A DNA stretch of 64,000 nt from Aerococcaceae bacterium zg-1292 (GTDB lineage: Bacteria > Bacillota > Bacilli > Lactobacillales > Aerococcaceae): positions 851,001 to 915,000 of the forward strand of contig CP065955.1 of NCBI GenBank assembly GCA_016126655.1. The letters run 5' to 3'. Both the position numbers and the translations under genes were made by a program. Under the pieces are notes generated by a model. It was not told where the DNA came from, searched no databases, and was given only the letters and a program-made list of their open reading frames with translations. Position 1 is the stretch's first letter. Each line of letters opens with the position of its first letter. Below are positions 55,449-64,000 of the stretch, piece after piece.

Positions 55449-56570
55449 TTATTGCTTTGTTTGTTGGATTTCATCATAGACTACTTTGTATTCCTGATGA
55501 ATGGTATCCCAATTAAATCGAGTTGCACCAATACGTGCTTGTTGCGATAGGGTAGCATAGTTTTTCAAAATGAAATCAATTGCCTTGGTAAAAGCTAGTT
55601 CATCGGTCTTTTCTACACTAACGCCTACTTGATAGTTGTGAAAGAAACTATCGAAACCTTCATTTTTGCTATAAATAACCGGTAGTCCTTGACTCATCGC
55701 TTCTGGATAAACCAGTCCAAATGTTTCAGGAGAAGACAAGAGGGCGAAAATATCCATTTGGCGGTAGAAGGTTAATAATGCTTCTTTAGATTTAGGTCCG
55801 TGATATTGTACCATTGGATGTTTATTGAGCTGCTCAACAATTTTAGGGTTCCAAGCGGGACCGACAATGTGCAATTCGATAGGACGAATATTATCATTAT
55901 ACGATTTAACCATGTCTGCAAGCTGCAAAAAGCGTTTTTCTGGTATGGCTTTACCGACGGCGACCATCCGAATTGGATGATGATAACCAATTGGACGTTC
56001 GTCATAAATATTTTCCAGCCAAAAACTATCGATACCATTGCGAATAATTTGAGCTTTCACCATCAATTCCTCTTTCATAAAGATAGGGATATGATTGTTA
56101 AATACTTCATCGTAATTATTTTGCGAAATAAAAATTATTTTAGCGGCATGTTTTAAAATTTTTAATCCCATCGTCTTAAGCCATGGCATTTTCTCAAAAA
56201 AGGTTCGAATATCAGTACTACGCACGGCTACCACATAGGGGGTGCCTGTCTTTTTCGCATATTGATAAGCTAACCAACCGTTTGAAAACAATGAATGTGC
56301 ATGAACCAAGTCGAAAGACTGTTGACCATATTTTTGTTTTAAATCTTTTAAAATATGATGATGTTTCAAGTGAAAGACATAGCGTTCGAGGCGGTGGTGA
56401 TTACGACTAACAATCGTATAGTCACCTGTCGCTGCAATTCGGTCACTTGGATATTCATGTGAAATCGGCACATAGACTTGAATGTCGTATTTATCGGCTA
56501 ATTGGCGGTCATATAATTGCTTAAACAGCCCCGAAGTGGAGTAGTAAGAATTAATGTGTAAGATTTTCAT
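55449..56570 (-). CDS. Family 4 glycosyltransferase
   Basis: GT-B retaining glycosyltransferase of 373 residues. N-terminal HINSYYSTSGLFKQLYDR, a conserved VAVRSTDIRTFF, a donor-site VAVGKAIPEKRF and the C-terminal E-x7-E motif (SSPETFGLVYPEAMSQG). No signal or membrane helix, so it probably works at the inner membrane face on wall or capsule glycan. The ATG shares one base with the stop of the upstream small gene (TAATG), showing coupling. Confidence 0.88.
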   Translation of the reverse strand: MKILHINSYYSTSGLFKQLYDRQLADKYDIQVYVPISHEYPSDRIAATGDYTIVSRNHHRLERYVFHLKHHHILKDLKQKYGQQSFDLVHAHSLFSNGWLAYQYAKKTGTPYVVAVRSTDIRTFFEKMPWLKTMGLKILKHAAKIIFISQNNYDEVFNNHIPIFMKEELMVKAQIIRNGIDSFWLENIYDERPIGYHHPIRMVAVGKAIPEKRFLQLADMVKSYNDNIRPIELHIVGPAWNPKIVEQLNKHPMVQYHGPKSKEALLTFYRQMDIFALLSSPETFGLVYPEAMSQGLPVIYSKNEGFDSFFHNYQVGVSVEKTDELAFTKAIDFILKNYATLSQQARIGATRFNWDTIHQEYKVVYDEIQQTKQ

Positions 56571-56842
56571 TACTTGTCTCCTAACTCTGATTCCAGTGTT
56601 TCAATTCGCTCTTCCAACTGGTCGATACGCTCCATCAATTCAACTTGACTTTGGACGGAGAGAGCAGGGCTATGGTCTCGGATTCTGAAGAAATCAATCA
56701 CCCAATAGCCAATGACAAAAATCGCCACGACGACAAGAATAAGTGAAAGGAAACCTCCCCGATCAAGATGTTTATCGATTTCATCCATTTGTTTACTAAA
56801 TTCTTTTTCCATCGCTTCAGCGTGGTTTTTTTTGTCTCTCAT
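56570..56842 (-). CDS. Small single-pass membrane protein with C-terminal coiled coil
   Basis: 90 residues: charged N-terminus, one transmembrane helix (about 31-51, GGFLSLILVVVAIFVIGYWV), and a Leu/Glu-rich coiled coil (about 62-88). I do not recognise the family. GGGAGGGATC precedes the ATG. The one-base overlap with the GT4 gene suggests that it may partner or anchor that transferase; this is inference only. Confidence 0.7.
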   Translation of the reverse strand: MRDKKNHAEAMEKEFSKQMDEIDKHLDRGGFLSLILVVVAIFVIGYWVIDFFRIRDHSPALSVQSQVELMERIDQLEERIETLESELGDK

Positions 56843-56872
56843 GCATGATCCCTCCCATTTGCATTAATGCGA

Positions 56873-58114
56873 TTATATTGCCCATTCACCATTGCGGAAA
56901 ATCGCAACACGTTCGCCATCTTTTGTAATACCATCAATATTCATATCAGCCGTTCCGACCATAAAGTCAACATGGACATTTGAACGGTTTAATCCAGCTG
57001 CTTTTAATTCTTCTTGAGTCATTTTTGTACCATTTTGTACTGAAGTTGCATATGCAGAACCAATCGCTAAATGGTTTGATGCGTTTTCGTCAAATAAGGT
57101 ATTGTAAAACGTAACATTTGATTGAGAAATTGGGGAACTGTGTGGAACTAATGCCACTTCACCTAATGAACGTGAGCCATCATTTTCTTCAACTAATTTA
57201 CGTAATGTTGCTTCGCCTTGCGCTGCTTTGACATCAATGATTTGACCATCTTTAAAGGTAAATGTCATATCTTTAATCACGACACCATTATAGCTTAAAG
57301 GTTTTGAACTCTTAATGACACCTTCTGCACGACGATAATCAGGGGCTGTAAAGACCTCTTCAGTTGGCATATTAGCGATAAAGATTTCACCTTGTTGGTT
57401 AGTACTGCCGGCACTTTCCCATACATGGTTTTCCGGCAAACCGACAGTAAAGTCAACGCCTGGGGCAGTGTAATGCAAGGCATCAAATTGTTTTTCGTTT
57501 AAGAAATCTGCTTTTGTATTCAATAAAGCTTCGTGAGCATTCCAAGCAGCGATTGGGTCAGCTTCATAAACACGTGTAGTTTTAAAGATTTGGTCCCATA
57601 GCGCATCTAATTTTGCTTCAGCAGATGCTAAATCAGGAAAGACTAATTCTGCCCATTCTTGACCGGCTGCTGCACATACTAACCAGCTCACTACATTGGC
57701 TTGCGTTGCAATGCGTTGTGCTTCAAACGCTTTAGAAGCTGCTTTTGCTGCGGCTGATAATTTTTCAGGGTCAACATCTTTTAGTGCATTAGGGTTACCA
57801 GAACGTAGAGCAATGCGTTTTGCACGTTTTTCAATATCATATTTGCTTTCGTCCACACGGTGTTGCGGAATATCGGTCAATGTTTCTAAATCTTGATGGG
57901 TATAGCTAAGGCGAGACATTTCGTCATCCATCCAGTTCACTTTCACGTGTGCAGCACCCAATTCATAGGCATGTTTGGTTAATAAACGGACAAGCGGCGC
58001 TTGTTCGACATCAGCGCTAATAATCACATAATCATCTTTACCGACGTTTAAGCCTTTACCAACAAGTAATTTTGCATATTTATCTAATAATTGATTGAAA
58101 TTTTCTAATGCCAT
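56873..58114 (-). CDS. M29-family metallo-aminopeptidase (AmpS/PepS-like)
   Basis: Cytoplasmic aminopeptidase of 413 residues, the normal M29 length. Typical segments: LLVGKGLNVGKDDYVIISADVE, RIALRSGNPNALKDVDPEKL, LPENHVWESAGSTNQQGEIFIANMPTEEVFTAPD and LGEVALVPHSSPIS with FYNTLFDENASNHLAIGSAY; the Glu and His in these blocks include the metal ligands. It trims peptides for nutrition. 22 bp from the flavodoxin gene, a common pairing in lactic acid bacteria. Confidence 0.93.
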   Translation of the reverse strand: MALENFNQLLDKYAKLLVGKGLNVGKDDYVIISADVEQAPLVRLLTKHAYELGAAHVKVNWMDDEMSRLSYTHQDLETLTDIPQHRVDESKYDIEKRAKRIALRSGNPNALKDVDPEKLSAAAKAASKAFEAQRIATQANVVSWLVCAAAGQEWAELVFPDLASAEAKLDALWDQIFKTTRVYEADPIAAWNAHEALLNTKADFLNEKQFDALHYTAPGVDFTVGLPENHVWESAGSTNQQGEIFIANMPTEEVFTAPDYRRAEGVIKSSKPLSYNGVVIKDMTFTFKDGQIIDVKAAQGEATLRKLVEENDGSRSLGEVALVPHSSPISQSNVTFYNTLFDENASNHLAIGSAYATSVQNGTKMTQEELKAAGLNRSNVHVDFMVGTADMNIDGITKDGERVAIFRNGEWAI

Positions 58115-58136
58115 AATCTATCCTACTTTCTAAAAA

Positions 58137-58583
58137 TTATTCAACTTTATCGGCAATCGCATTTGCTAATGCCTGTAAATTGACAATATCTTCGTCTTCT
58201 GCGTTTAAATTCACTTTAACACTGTCGCCGCCTTTTGTTGCACCTGTTTTAATAAATTGGTCTTCAAAAAAGTCAACGGCTGCACAGAAATATTCATAAA
58301 AATCATCACCTGAACCGAATACACCGAAAATTTTACCTGATAAGTCTAATTCGCCTAATTCTTCGTGGAAATCAATCATTTCGTCAGGGAGTACGCCGTC
58401 TACACCGTAAGTATAACTACCGACGATACAAATGTCATAATCTAAAAAATCTTGTGCGTCTGCTTGCATCGAGTCGACGATTTCTACGTCAATGTCTCGT
58501 GCTTCCAAGGCTTCGGCTACGATATCAGCCATTTGTTCAGTATTACCGGTTAGACTTGCGAAAACGATTAATGCTTCTGCCAA
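58137..58583 (-). CDS. Flavodoxin
   Basis: FMN electron carrier of 148 residues. Phosphate loop FASLTGNTEQMA, isoalloxazine-contact loops SYTYGVDGVLPDE and GSGDDFYEYFCAAVDFFED. The TTG start at 58583 is supported by AAAGGAGG 9 nt upstream and the standard N-terminus. First gene of the minus-strand run, preceded by hairpin elements in its own orientation. Confidence 0.94.
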   Translation of the reverse strand: MAEALIVFASLTGNTEQMADIVAEALEARDIDVEIVDSMQADAQDFLDYDICIVGSYTYGVDGVLPDEMIDFHEELGELDLSGKIFGVFGSGDDFYEYFCAAVDFFEDQFIKTGATKGGDSVKVNLNAEDEDIVNLQALANAIADKVE

Positions 58584-58604
58584 CAGTAAGTTCCTCCTTT
58601 AATT

Positions 58605-58877
58605 TGGTTCAAGCCAGGGCACCCTCGCTCACACCATTTGATTTAGGTTCGCTTGGGCAGCCTCGACGTCCACTTCAAAAGCCGCCTCCATGCGTTCCAC
58701 GCATTCCGTTGGCTTTCTCTAGTGGTTCGAGGCTGAACGCCCTCGCTCACACCATTTCGATTTAGGTTCGCTTGGGTTGGCTTGACGTCCACTTCACAAA
58801 ATGCTTGGAGTACTAGCGTACTCCCGCGCTTTTTGCTCCAGTGGTTCAAGCCAGGGCACCCTCGCTCACACCATTTG
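58605..58877 (-). repeat. Two full hairpin elements plus a 5' fragment, oriented with the flavodoxin gene
   Basis: On the minus strand: full copy 58877-58763 (TGGCTTGA/TCAAGCCA), full copy 58757-58645 (CAGCCTCGA/TCGAGGCTG, GGG/CCC), then a lone 5' arm 58639-58605 ending just before AAAGGAGG. All lie in the divergent gap but face and abut the flavodoxin gene, not galE. Their terminal blocks (AAATGGTGTGAGCG, GAACCTAAAT) are a local variant. Confidence 0.9.
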
Positions 58878-59135
58878 TTTGATAACGATGGGATAGTGAT
58901 TGTTTAATGGGTGTTTGTCTGTAGCCCATTTTATCTGTCGTTAATATGCAGTTGAATACATAAAATCATTTTTTTAATGATGGTAGCAACTACCCAATCT
59001 ATCTGTGCATCAGTTATCTATATTTAATATGAAAATACATGCTATTATTATATCAGACTTTTACTTTAAACGCACAATAATTTTGATTGTAAATGCGTTC
59101 TCCAAAATATTTACCAAAAATTAACCACAGTTACT

Positions 59136-59163
59136 TTGAGAAGCTAGGTAAAAATGATATAAT
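59136..59163 (+). promoter_or_regulatory. galE promoter
   Basis: TTGAGA (59136-59141), 16 bp, TATAAT (59158-59163). On the other strand a TATAAT at 59052-59047 may serve the flavodoxin operon. The rest of 58878-59135 is AT-rich with no other feature seen. Confidence 0.6.
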
Positions 59164-59220
59164 TGAAGCAGTAAGATTAAAAATAAAACAACTAACTTAA
59201 GCGAGCTGAGGAGTGTAAAT

Positions 59221-60237
59221 ATGGCAGTTTTAGTAACAGGTGGCGCAGGATATATCGGCAGTCATACAGTCGTAGAATTATTAGCATTAGATAAAGAGGT
59301 TGTTATTGTCGATAATTTCTACAATAGTAAACCCGCTGTGTTAGACCGCATTAAAGAAATATCTGGAAAAACATTTAAATTTTATGAAGCAGATATTTTA
59401 GACCGTGACGCGATGCGTACCATTTTCCAAGAAAATACGATTGAATCAGTTATTCATTTTGCAGGATATAAAGCAGTTGGTGAATCGGTGTCTAAACCAT
59501 TAGCTTATTATCATAATAATATTGAAGGCACCGTAGCACTAGTTGAAGTGATGCAAGAGTTTGGTGTCAAAGACATTGTCTTTAGTTCATCTGCAACAGT
59601 TTATGGCTTAAATAATCCGTCACCACTCGTAGAGACGATGCCGGCTGATACAGCTAATAGCCCTTATGGTTACACAAAAGTAGTCAACGAGCATTTATTA
59701 CAAGATTTAGCGGTATCTGACGATGAGTGGAGCATTACTATTTTACGTTACTTCAACCCAATCGGTGCCCACGAATCTGGTCGTATTGGTGAAGACCCAC
59801 AAGGAATTCCTAACAACTTAATGCCATATATCACGCAAGTTGCCGTAGGTAAACGCGAACAATTAACGGTATTTGGTGACGATTATGACACACATGACGG
59901 TACCGGTGTGCGTGATTATATTCACGTCGTTGATTTAGCAAAAGGTCATATTCGTGCATTGGAAAAAAATGAGCAACAAAAGGGCGTTAAAATATATAAC
60001 TTAGGTACAGGTGTCGGCTACAGTGTGTTGGACTTAGTCAATGCATTTGAAAAAACAAATGATGTGGCAGTTAAACATATTATCAGTAATCGTCGTCCTG
60101 GAGATGTGGCAGTATGTTATGCAGATGTAACAGCAGCCAACCAAGAGTTGAACTGGAAGACTGAAAAAACTTTAGAAGATATGTGCCGTGATTCATGGAA
60201 ATGGCAATCTAATAATCCGCAAGGATACGGCGCATAA
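59221..60237 (+). CDS. galE: UDP-glucose 4-epimerase
   Basis: Interconverts UDP-glucose and UDP-galactose, 338 residues. Extended SDR with GGAGYIGSHTV, catalytic Ser in FSSSATVYG and YGYTK, RYFNPIGAHESG and the C-terminal RRPGDVAVCYAD. GAGGAG precedes the ATG. Not linked to Leloir genes here, so it probably supplies surface glycan synthesis. Confidence 0.96.
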   Translation: MAVLVTGGAGYIGSHTVVELLALDKEVVIVDNFYNSKPAVLDRIKEISGKTFKFYEADILDRDAMRTIFQENTIESVIHFAGYKAVGESVSKPLAYYHNNIEGTVALVEVMQEFGVKDIVFSSSATVYGLNNPSPLVETMPADTANSPYGYTKVVNEHLLQDLAVSDDEWSITILRYFNPIGAHESGRIGEDPQGIPNNLMPYITQVAVGKREQLTVFGDDYDTHDGTGVRDYIHVVDLAKGHIRALEKNEQQKGVKIYNLGTGVGYSVLDLVNAFEKTNDVAVKHIISNRRPGDVAVCYADVTAANQELNWKTEKTLEDMCRDSWKWQSNNPQGYGA

Positions 60238-60252
60238 GATGTTGGTGAAACG

Positions 60253-61161
60253 ATGAAAAAAACACGACCAACAAGCAGAAAGCAGACAGTAGGCCAAACC
60301 ATTACAGCTGGAAAACGACCGAAACGAAAAAATCATTTAATTTCTGGATTTATTGTCATGATTGCTTTAGTTATGTTATTTTTCTTCGCGTACCAAAAGT
60401 ATCAACGCATTTCAAACAGTTATCACCATTATTTATACCAAACAGATTGGCAAATAAAGAATGAGCATGTTATTGAGCAAGCACAGCCGACCGTTATCTT
60501 GACGGTCGGTATGGCTTTTCCGGATGCTGGTAGAATACAGCCAGAAGAAGCGATTGCGTGGCAATTAACCGCAATCCACCCACAAACGAAAAAAACTGTG
60601 CAATTTTCATTGTCTCCAGATTTAATTGTTGGTGGCAAACGATTATCTGACTATAATCCACGAAAAGAAATGACACAAATTCAGATGCAGCTGCAAAAGA
60701 TGATTCAATATCCTATTCAGTACGCCACCTTGATAAATTTATCTCAAGGGCGCCCATTGTATGAAAAGTTAAAAGGTTTAACGGTTGTACCGAATGAATC
60801 TTTACAATTAGAAGACAAGACGATAACGACAGGCAAGGCAACTTTACTTTCAACTAGGCAAGTACTACAATATATTTTACATGATTTAAATGACACAAAA
60901 GAAAAAGCGAGCCAACGGCAATTAGAAGTAATCAATAGCTTGAAAAAGGAACTGTTTGATTGGCAAAATCTCTTGCAACTACAAAACTATTTCGAAGCAG
61001 CAGATACTGTTGTTAACACCTCAATACCATGGCAAGAATATTTACGTTTGATTCGACCGAGTTGGCAGAAAGCCTTGGAACAAGCGACAACGATTGACAT
61101 CTCTCAGTCAAATCAAGCGGCTATTGCAGAAGAACTAGCTGCATTATCTAAGCAAGAATAG
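60253..61161 (+). CDS. Membrane-anchored protein with a degenerate LCP (LytR-CpsA-Psr) domain
   Basis: 302 residues, one N-terminal transmembrane helix (about 32-52) after a basic tail. Not a textbook family member, but the order of motifs parallels LCP ligases: PTVILTVGMAFPDAGR, AIAWQLTAIHPQTKKTVQFSL, MIQYPIQYATLINLSQG, LYEKLKGLTVVP and a final Gly-x-LLSTRQVLQYI. The catalytic IPRD arginine block reads LSPD, and the KINHAYAFGG block is lost. It would therefore not catalyse glycopolymer transfer in the normal way. It starts 15 bp after galE (GGTGA site) and precedes a true LCP gene, so a partner or regulatory role is possible. Assignment is an inference from pattern. Confidence 0.6.
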   Translation: MKKTRPTSRKQTVGQTITAGKRPKRKNHLISGFIVMIALVMLFFFAYQKYQRISNSYHHYLYQTDWQIKNEHVIEQAQPTVILTVGMAFPDAGRIQPEEAIAWQLTAIHPQTKKTVQFSLSPDLIVGGKRLSDYNPRKEMTQIQMQLQKMIQYPIQYATLINLSQGRPLYEKLKGLTVVPNESLQLEDKTITTGKATLLSTRQVLQYILHDLNDTKEKASQRQLEVINSLKKELFDWQNLLQLQNYFEAADTVVNTSIPWQEYLRLIRPSWQKALEQATTIDISQSNQAAIAEELAALSKQE

Positions 61162-61164
61162 CTA

Positions 61165-61412
61165 AAGAGTTAGCGCGGTTCTTTAACTTGAATCATTGAA
61201 AAACAAAGTGAGAGAGGACGTTCTGTCTTAATCACTGGAGCGTAAAGCGCAGGAGTCTGTTATTTTGGTGATGTGGACGTCAAGGTGGTCCGAACAAGCC
61301 AGATAATCAAAGTATGGATGCGGATGTTTTGACTGGAATCATTGGAGCAAAAGTCGTCGAAATACTTTGCTGAGTGAAGAACAAGTCAACCCAAACGAAC
61401 CAGATAAGCGAG
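61165..61412 (+). repeat. Degenerate hairpin-element copies upstream of the LCP gene
   Basis: Recognisable pieces: GTTCTTTAACTTGAATCATTG, AACAAAGTGAGAGAGGACG with TTAATCACTGGAGC and GATGTGGACGTCAAGG, and TTTTGACTGGAATCATTGGA with ACAAGTCAACCCAAACGAAC. Two to three decayed copies. Confidence 0.65.
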
Positions 61413-61453
61413 GAATGAGAGCGACATTATGAGTTTAAATAAGGAAGATAAAC

Positions 61454-62863
61454 ATGTTTAAAAATAAAAAAGGTAAAATCAGTATACTAAAAATACTGAT
61501 GGTACTACTTTTCGTAGGAGTCATTGCTAGCGCGGGTCTATTTTATAAAATCAGACACGACATCAATGCACTCAAACAAACGGTTGTCGAGGAAGTCGAC
61601 ATTAAACCAATGCGTGAAAAAAAGGTAGAGGTAGAAAAAGGCGACCCGATAAATATATTATTATTAGGTACCGATAGCAACAGTAAAGAGCGACAAGAAT
61701 CTGAAGGGTATGTTAGCCGTTCAGATACGATAATGATTGTCAGTTTAAATCCAGAAACACAATCAACGAAAATGCTTAGCATTCCACGGGATACGTTAAC
61801 TCACATAGATGGTTATGACGAACCGGATAAAATTAATCATGCCTATGCCTTTGGTGGCGTCAAGTTATCAATTGATACGGTTCAAAAATTTCTCAATATT
61901 CCCATCGATTATTATGCCGTTGTTGATATGTCCGCATTGGAAGAATTAATTGATGCGATTGGCGGGATTGAAGTAACCAGTCCGTTAACCTTTACCTATC
62001 GCGGCACCAATTTTAAAAAAGGGGAAACGCGTAAAGTTAATGGTGTAAAAGCCATGAACTTTGCTCGAATGCGTTATGATGACCCTCAAGGAGAAATTGG
62101 ACGCCAAAATCGTCAAAAAATTGTGATTAAAGCGATTGTAGATAAACTTTTATCTGTTAAATCGGTTTCGTATTATACACAATTACTCAATGTTGTCGCT
62201 AAAAACGTGCGGACGAACTTTGATTTTTCAACACTGATTTCGATTTATCCCAAATATGTCGCTGCATTAAATAATATTAGTGCGATTCAATTTGAAAAAT
62301 TCCAAGAAATCTACTTTAATGACATCTTTTATTTTTATATTTCGATGAGTGACCGATTAAAAGTAGCCAATGAATTGAGGCAACATACGCAATTACCGGT
62401 GATTACAGCGAGTGCGCTAAAAGACCCACTTTCTGATTCTGATAAACCGGTGACTAAAACGACGACGATTGTAATGAATCAATATCCAAGTGGTATGTCA
62501 CAAGCAGAAATTGATGAAATAAACGAAGCACAGCAACGAGTACAAACGATTCGTCAACAAGAAAATAATAATGCTTACTACGATAATTATATCCAACCAC
62601 CAGCCAGAGATAATAATAATACTGGCAGTGAGTCAGGTGCACCACAACCACCAGCGGTTACAACGCAAAGTACCCAGTCAAGTAGCAGCACGGCACCAGT
62701 TGTGCCACCGACGAGTGAAGCAGTGCCACCGACGACTCAAGCGCCAAGTGTTGAACCGGCGGAACCGAGTGTGCCAGCAGACTCGGCAACACCTGAGTTG
62801 CCTGAGGCACCAACTGGAGACTCAGCGGAAGAAATTATCGGCGATACACCGAGTGAAGAGTAG
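61454..62863 (+). CDS. LCP-family (LytR-CpsA-Psr) wall glycopolymer ligase
   Basis: Transfers teichoic acid or capsular polymer from lipid carrier to peptidoglycan. 469 residues. One N-terminal transmembrane helix (about 10-30), then an intact LCP domain (about 65-240): INILLLGTDSN, SDTIMIVSLNPETQ, MLSIPRDTLTHIDGY, KINHAYAFGG, IDAIGGIEV and FARMRYDD with GRQNRQ, including the conserved arginines. The C-terminal 130 residues are a Pro/Thr/Ser/Glu-rich extracellular tail. AAGGAAG precedes the ATG. A UDP-glucose dehydrogenase gene follows 58 bp later. Confidence 0.92.
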   Translation: MFKNKKGKISILKILMVLLFVGVIASAGLFYKIRHDINALKQTVVEEVDIKPMREKKVEVEKGDPINILLLGTDSNSKERQESEGYVSRSDTIMIVSLNPETQSTKMLSIPRDTLTHIDGYDEPDKINHAYAFGGVKLSIDTVQKFLNIPIDYYAVVDMSALEELIDAIGGIEVTSPLTFTYRGTNFKKGETRKVNGVKAMNFARMRYDDPQGEIGRQNRQKIVIKAIVDKLLSVKSVSYYTQLLNVVAKNVRTNFDFSTLISIYPKYVAALNNISAIQFEKFQEIYFNDIFYFYISMSDRLKVANELRQHTQLPVITASALKDPLSDSDKPVTKTTTIVMNQYPSGMSQAEIDEINEAQQRVQTIRQQENNNAYYDNYIQPPARDNNNTGSESGAPQPPAVTTQSTQSSSSTAPVVPPTSEAVPPTTQAPSVEPAEPSVPADSATPELPEAPTGDSAEEIIGDTPSEE

Positions 62864-62921
62864 TACATTGGCATAGATTTATTAGTTTGAATATCTCGAC
62901 TACAGTGAAAGAAGGAAAGAA

Positions 62922-64000
62922 ATGAAGATTACAGTAGTAGGTGCAGGATATGTAGGTTTATCCAATGCCATTTTATTCGCGCAGCACCATCAAGTGACCT
63001 TATTAGAAATTAATGAAGTCATCGTCAAAAAAATCAATCAACGACAAGCTCATATTGTCGATAGTGAAATTGAAGGGTACTTGGCGACAAAATCGTTGAA
63101 TTTGACAGCGACAAGTAACAGCGTAGCAGCGTTAGAAAATACAGAATGGGTAGTCATTGCTACACCGACTAATTACAATGAAACCACCAATTATTTTGAC
63201 ACCTCTTCCGTCGAAAGTGTTATTAAACAAGTAGCAACAATTAATCCGCATGCGACTATTGTTATTAAATCAACAATTCCAGTAGGATTTACACAACAGA
63301 TGCAACAACATTATCCGAATTTAACTATTTTCTTTTCACCAGAATTTTTACGTGAAGGTCGTGCTTTATATGATAATTTATATCCATCGCGTGTAATTGT
63401 TGGAAACCAAAGTGAAAAAGGACAAGCGTTTGCGGAACTGTTAGTTGAAGGTGCAATAAAAGAAGATGTTGATGTCTTATTAATGAATTCGACCGAAGCG
63501 GAAGCAGTAAAATTATTTGCTAATACATATTTAGCAATGCGTGTATCTTTCTTCAATGAATTAGATACTTATGCGGAAGTTCGAGGTTTGGATACAAAAT
63601 CAATTATTCAAGGTGTTAGTTTAGACCCGCGTATTGGTGTTCATTATAATAATCCGTCATTTGGTTACGGGGGTTATTGCTTGCCGAAAGATACCAAGCA
63701 ATTATTAGCAAATTACGAGAATGTGCCGAATAATTTGATTGAAGCAATTGTATCATCAAATGCAACACGTAAATCACATATCGCCAACCAAATTATTCAA
63801 TTGAAGCCGAAATGTGTTGGTGTTTATCGTTTAACAATGAAAACAGGTTCAGACAACTTTAGAGAATCGTCGATTCAAGGTGTGATGGAATTACTCCGTG
63901 CCAAAGGCATTGAAGTTATTATTTATGAACCTACTTTATCTGTTGATGAATTTGAAGGCTACCGTGTGGAATCTCAATTAGATGTGTTTAAAGACCAAGC
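62922..64000 (+). CDS. UDP-glucose 6-dehydrogenase, 3' end outside the window
   Basis: Oxidises UDP-glucose to UDP-glucuronate for capsule or wall polysaccharide. About 359 codons are visible, with no stop before the window ends; the family is about 390 residues, so only the last part is missing. NAD-binding [58 protein letters not shown] and the catalytic Cys in [24 protein letters not shown] precedes the ATG. With galU and galE it completes a UDP-sugar route. Confidence 0.93.
   Translation, partial: MKITVVGAGYVGLSNAILFAQHHQVTLLEINEVIVKKINQRQAHIVDSEIEGYLATKSLNLTATSNSVAALENTEWVVIATPTNYNETTNYFDTSSVESVIKQVATINPHATIVIKSTIPVGFTQQMQQHYPNLTIFFSPEFLREGRALYDNLYPSRVIVGNQSEKGQAFAELLVEGAIKEDVDVLLMNSTEAEAVKLFANTYLAMRVSFFNELDTYAEVRGLDTKSIIQGVSLDPRIGVHYNNPSFGYGGYCLPKDTKQLLANYENVPNNLIEAIVSSNATRKSHIANQIIQLKPKCVGVYRLTMKTGSDNFRESSIQGVMELLRAKGIEVIIYEPTLSVDEFEGYRVESQLDVFKDQ

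Overview
The window is a chromosomal segment of a low-GC Gram-positive coccus or rod of the order Lactobacillales. The evidence is LPxTG/YSIRK surface-protein sorting, T-box leaders on hisS-aspS and glyQS, an AdcAII/histidine-triad zinc locus, LCP cell-wall ligases, the Firmicute sufCDSUB order, and strong AGGAGG-type ribosome sites. The gene mix suggests an Aerococcaceae- or Carnobacteriaceae-like organism, but the genus cannot be fixed from sequence alone.

Layout. 0.4-6.2 kb: wall hydrolysis (LysM glucosaminidase, SH3/amidase_3) and zinc acquisition (AdcAII-like binding protein plus histidine-triad protein). 6.2-11.3 kb: T-box-controlled hisS-aspS, then nfo. 11.3-13.1 kb: a decaying patch (twice-frameshifted MerR regulator, 3' stump of an AbiEii-type nucleotidyltransferase). 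13.2-23.7 kb: a xylose/xyloside regulon (xylA, xylB, GH43 xylosidase, XylGH/XylF-type ABC importer, divergent xylR with matching operators), interrupted by a broken RelBE pair. 24-30.4 kb: AlkD-like glycosylase and sufCDSUB. 30.4-33.4 kb: integrase stump, an ABC-2 exporter strikingly like proteobacterial YadGH, and an intact RelBE with its own operator. 33.4-45.6 kb: T-box glyQS, obg, an OatA-like acyltransferase, RNase Z, a dehydrogenase, a LapA-like protein, recJ and apt. 45.7-48.2 kb: GT8 transferase, exported VOC protein, dtd. 48.7-54.3 kb: one 1866-residue LPxTG adhesin with a lectin-like domain and long acidic repeats. 54.5-64 kb: galU, GT4 transferase, aminopeptidase and flavodoxin on the minus strand, then galE, a degenerate LCP paralogue, a true LCP ligase and a UDP-glucose dehydrogenase that runs off the window, consistent with surface-glycan synthesis.

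The most striking signal is not a gene. A family of roughly 115-120 bp intergenic elements occurs in about 18 recognisable copies, with about 8 partial or degenerate ones. Every good copy folds into the same long hairpin: an outer stem, a 4-nt left-hand bulge usually beginning CG, a variable 9-bp stem, the invariant CCACT/AGTGG pair and a variable apical hairpin. Arms change together between copies (for example CTGACTTGA/TCAAGTCAG, CTGCCTCGG/CCGAGGCAG, CAGCCTCGA/TCGAGGCTG, CTGAAATGA/TCATTTCAG; outer GGG/CCC, CAGG/CCTG, CAATGAG/CTCATTG, CAATGTG/CACATTG). Copies usually stop 0-8 nt before the ribosome site of the next gene, share its orientation, are often tandem, and are absent from the three convergent gaps. 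This looks like a structured leader RNA or an ERIC-like palindromic element under pairing selection.
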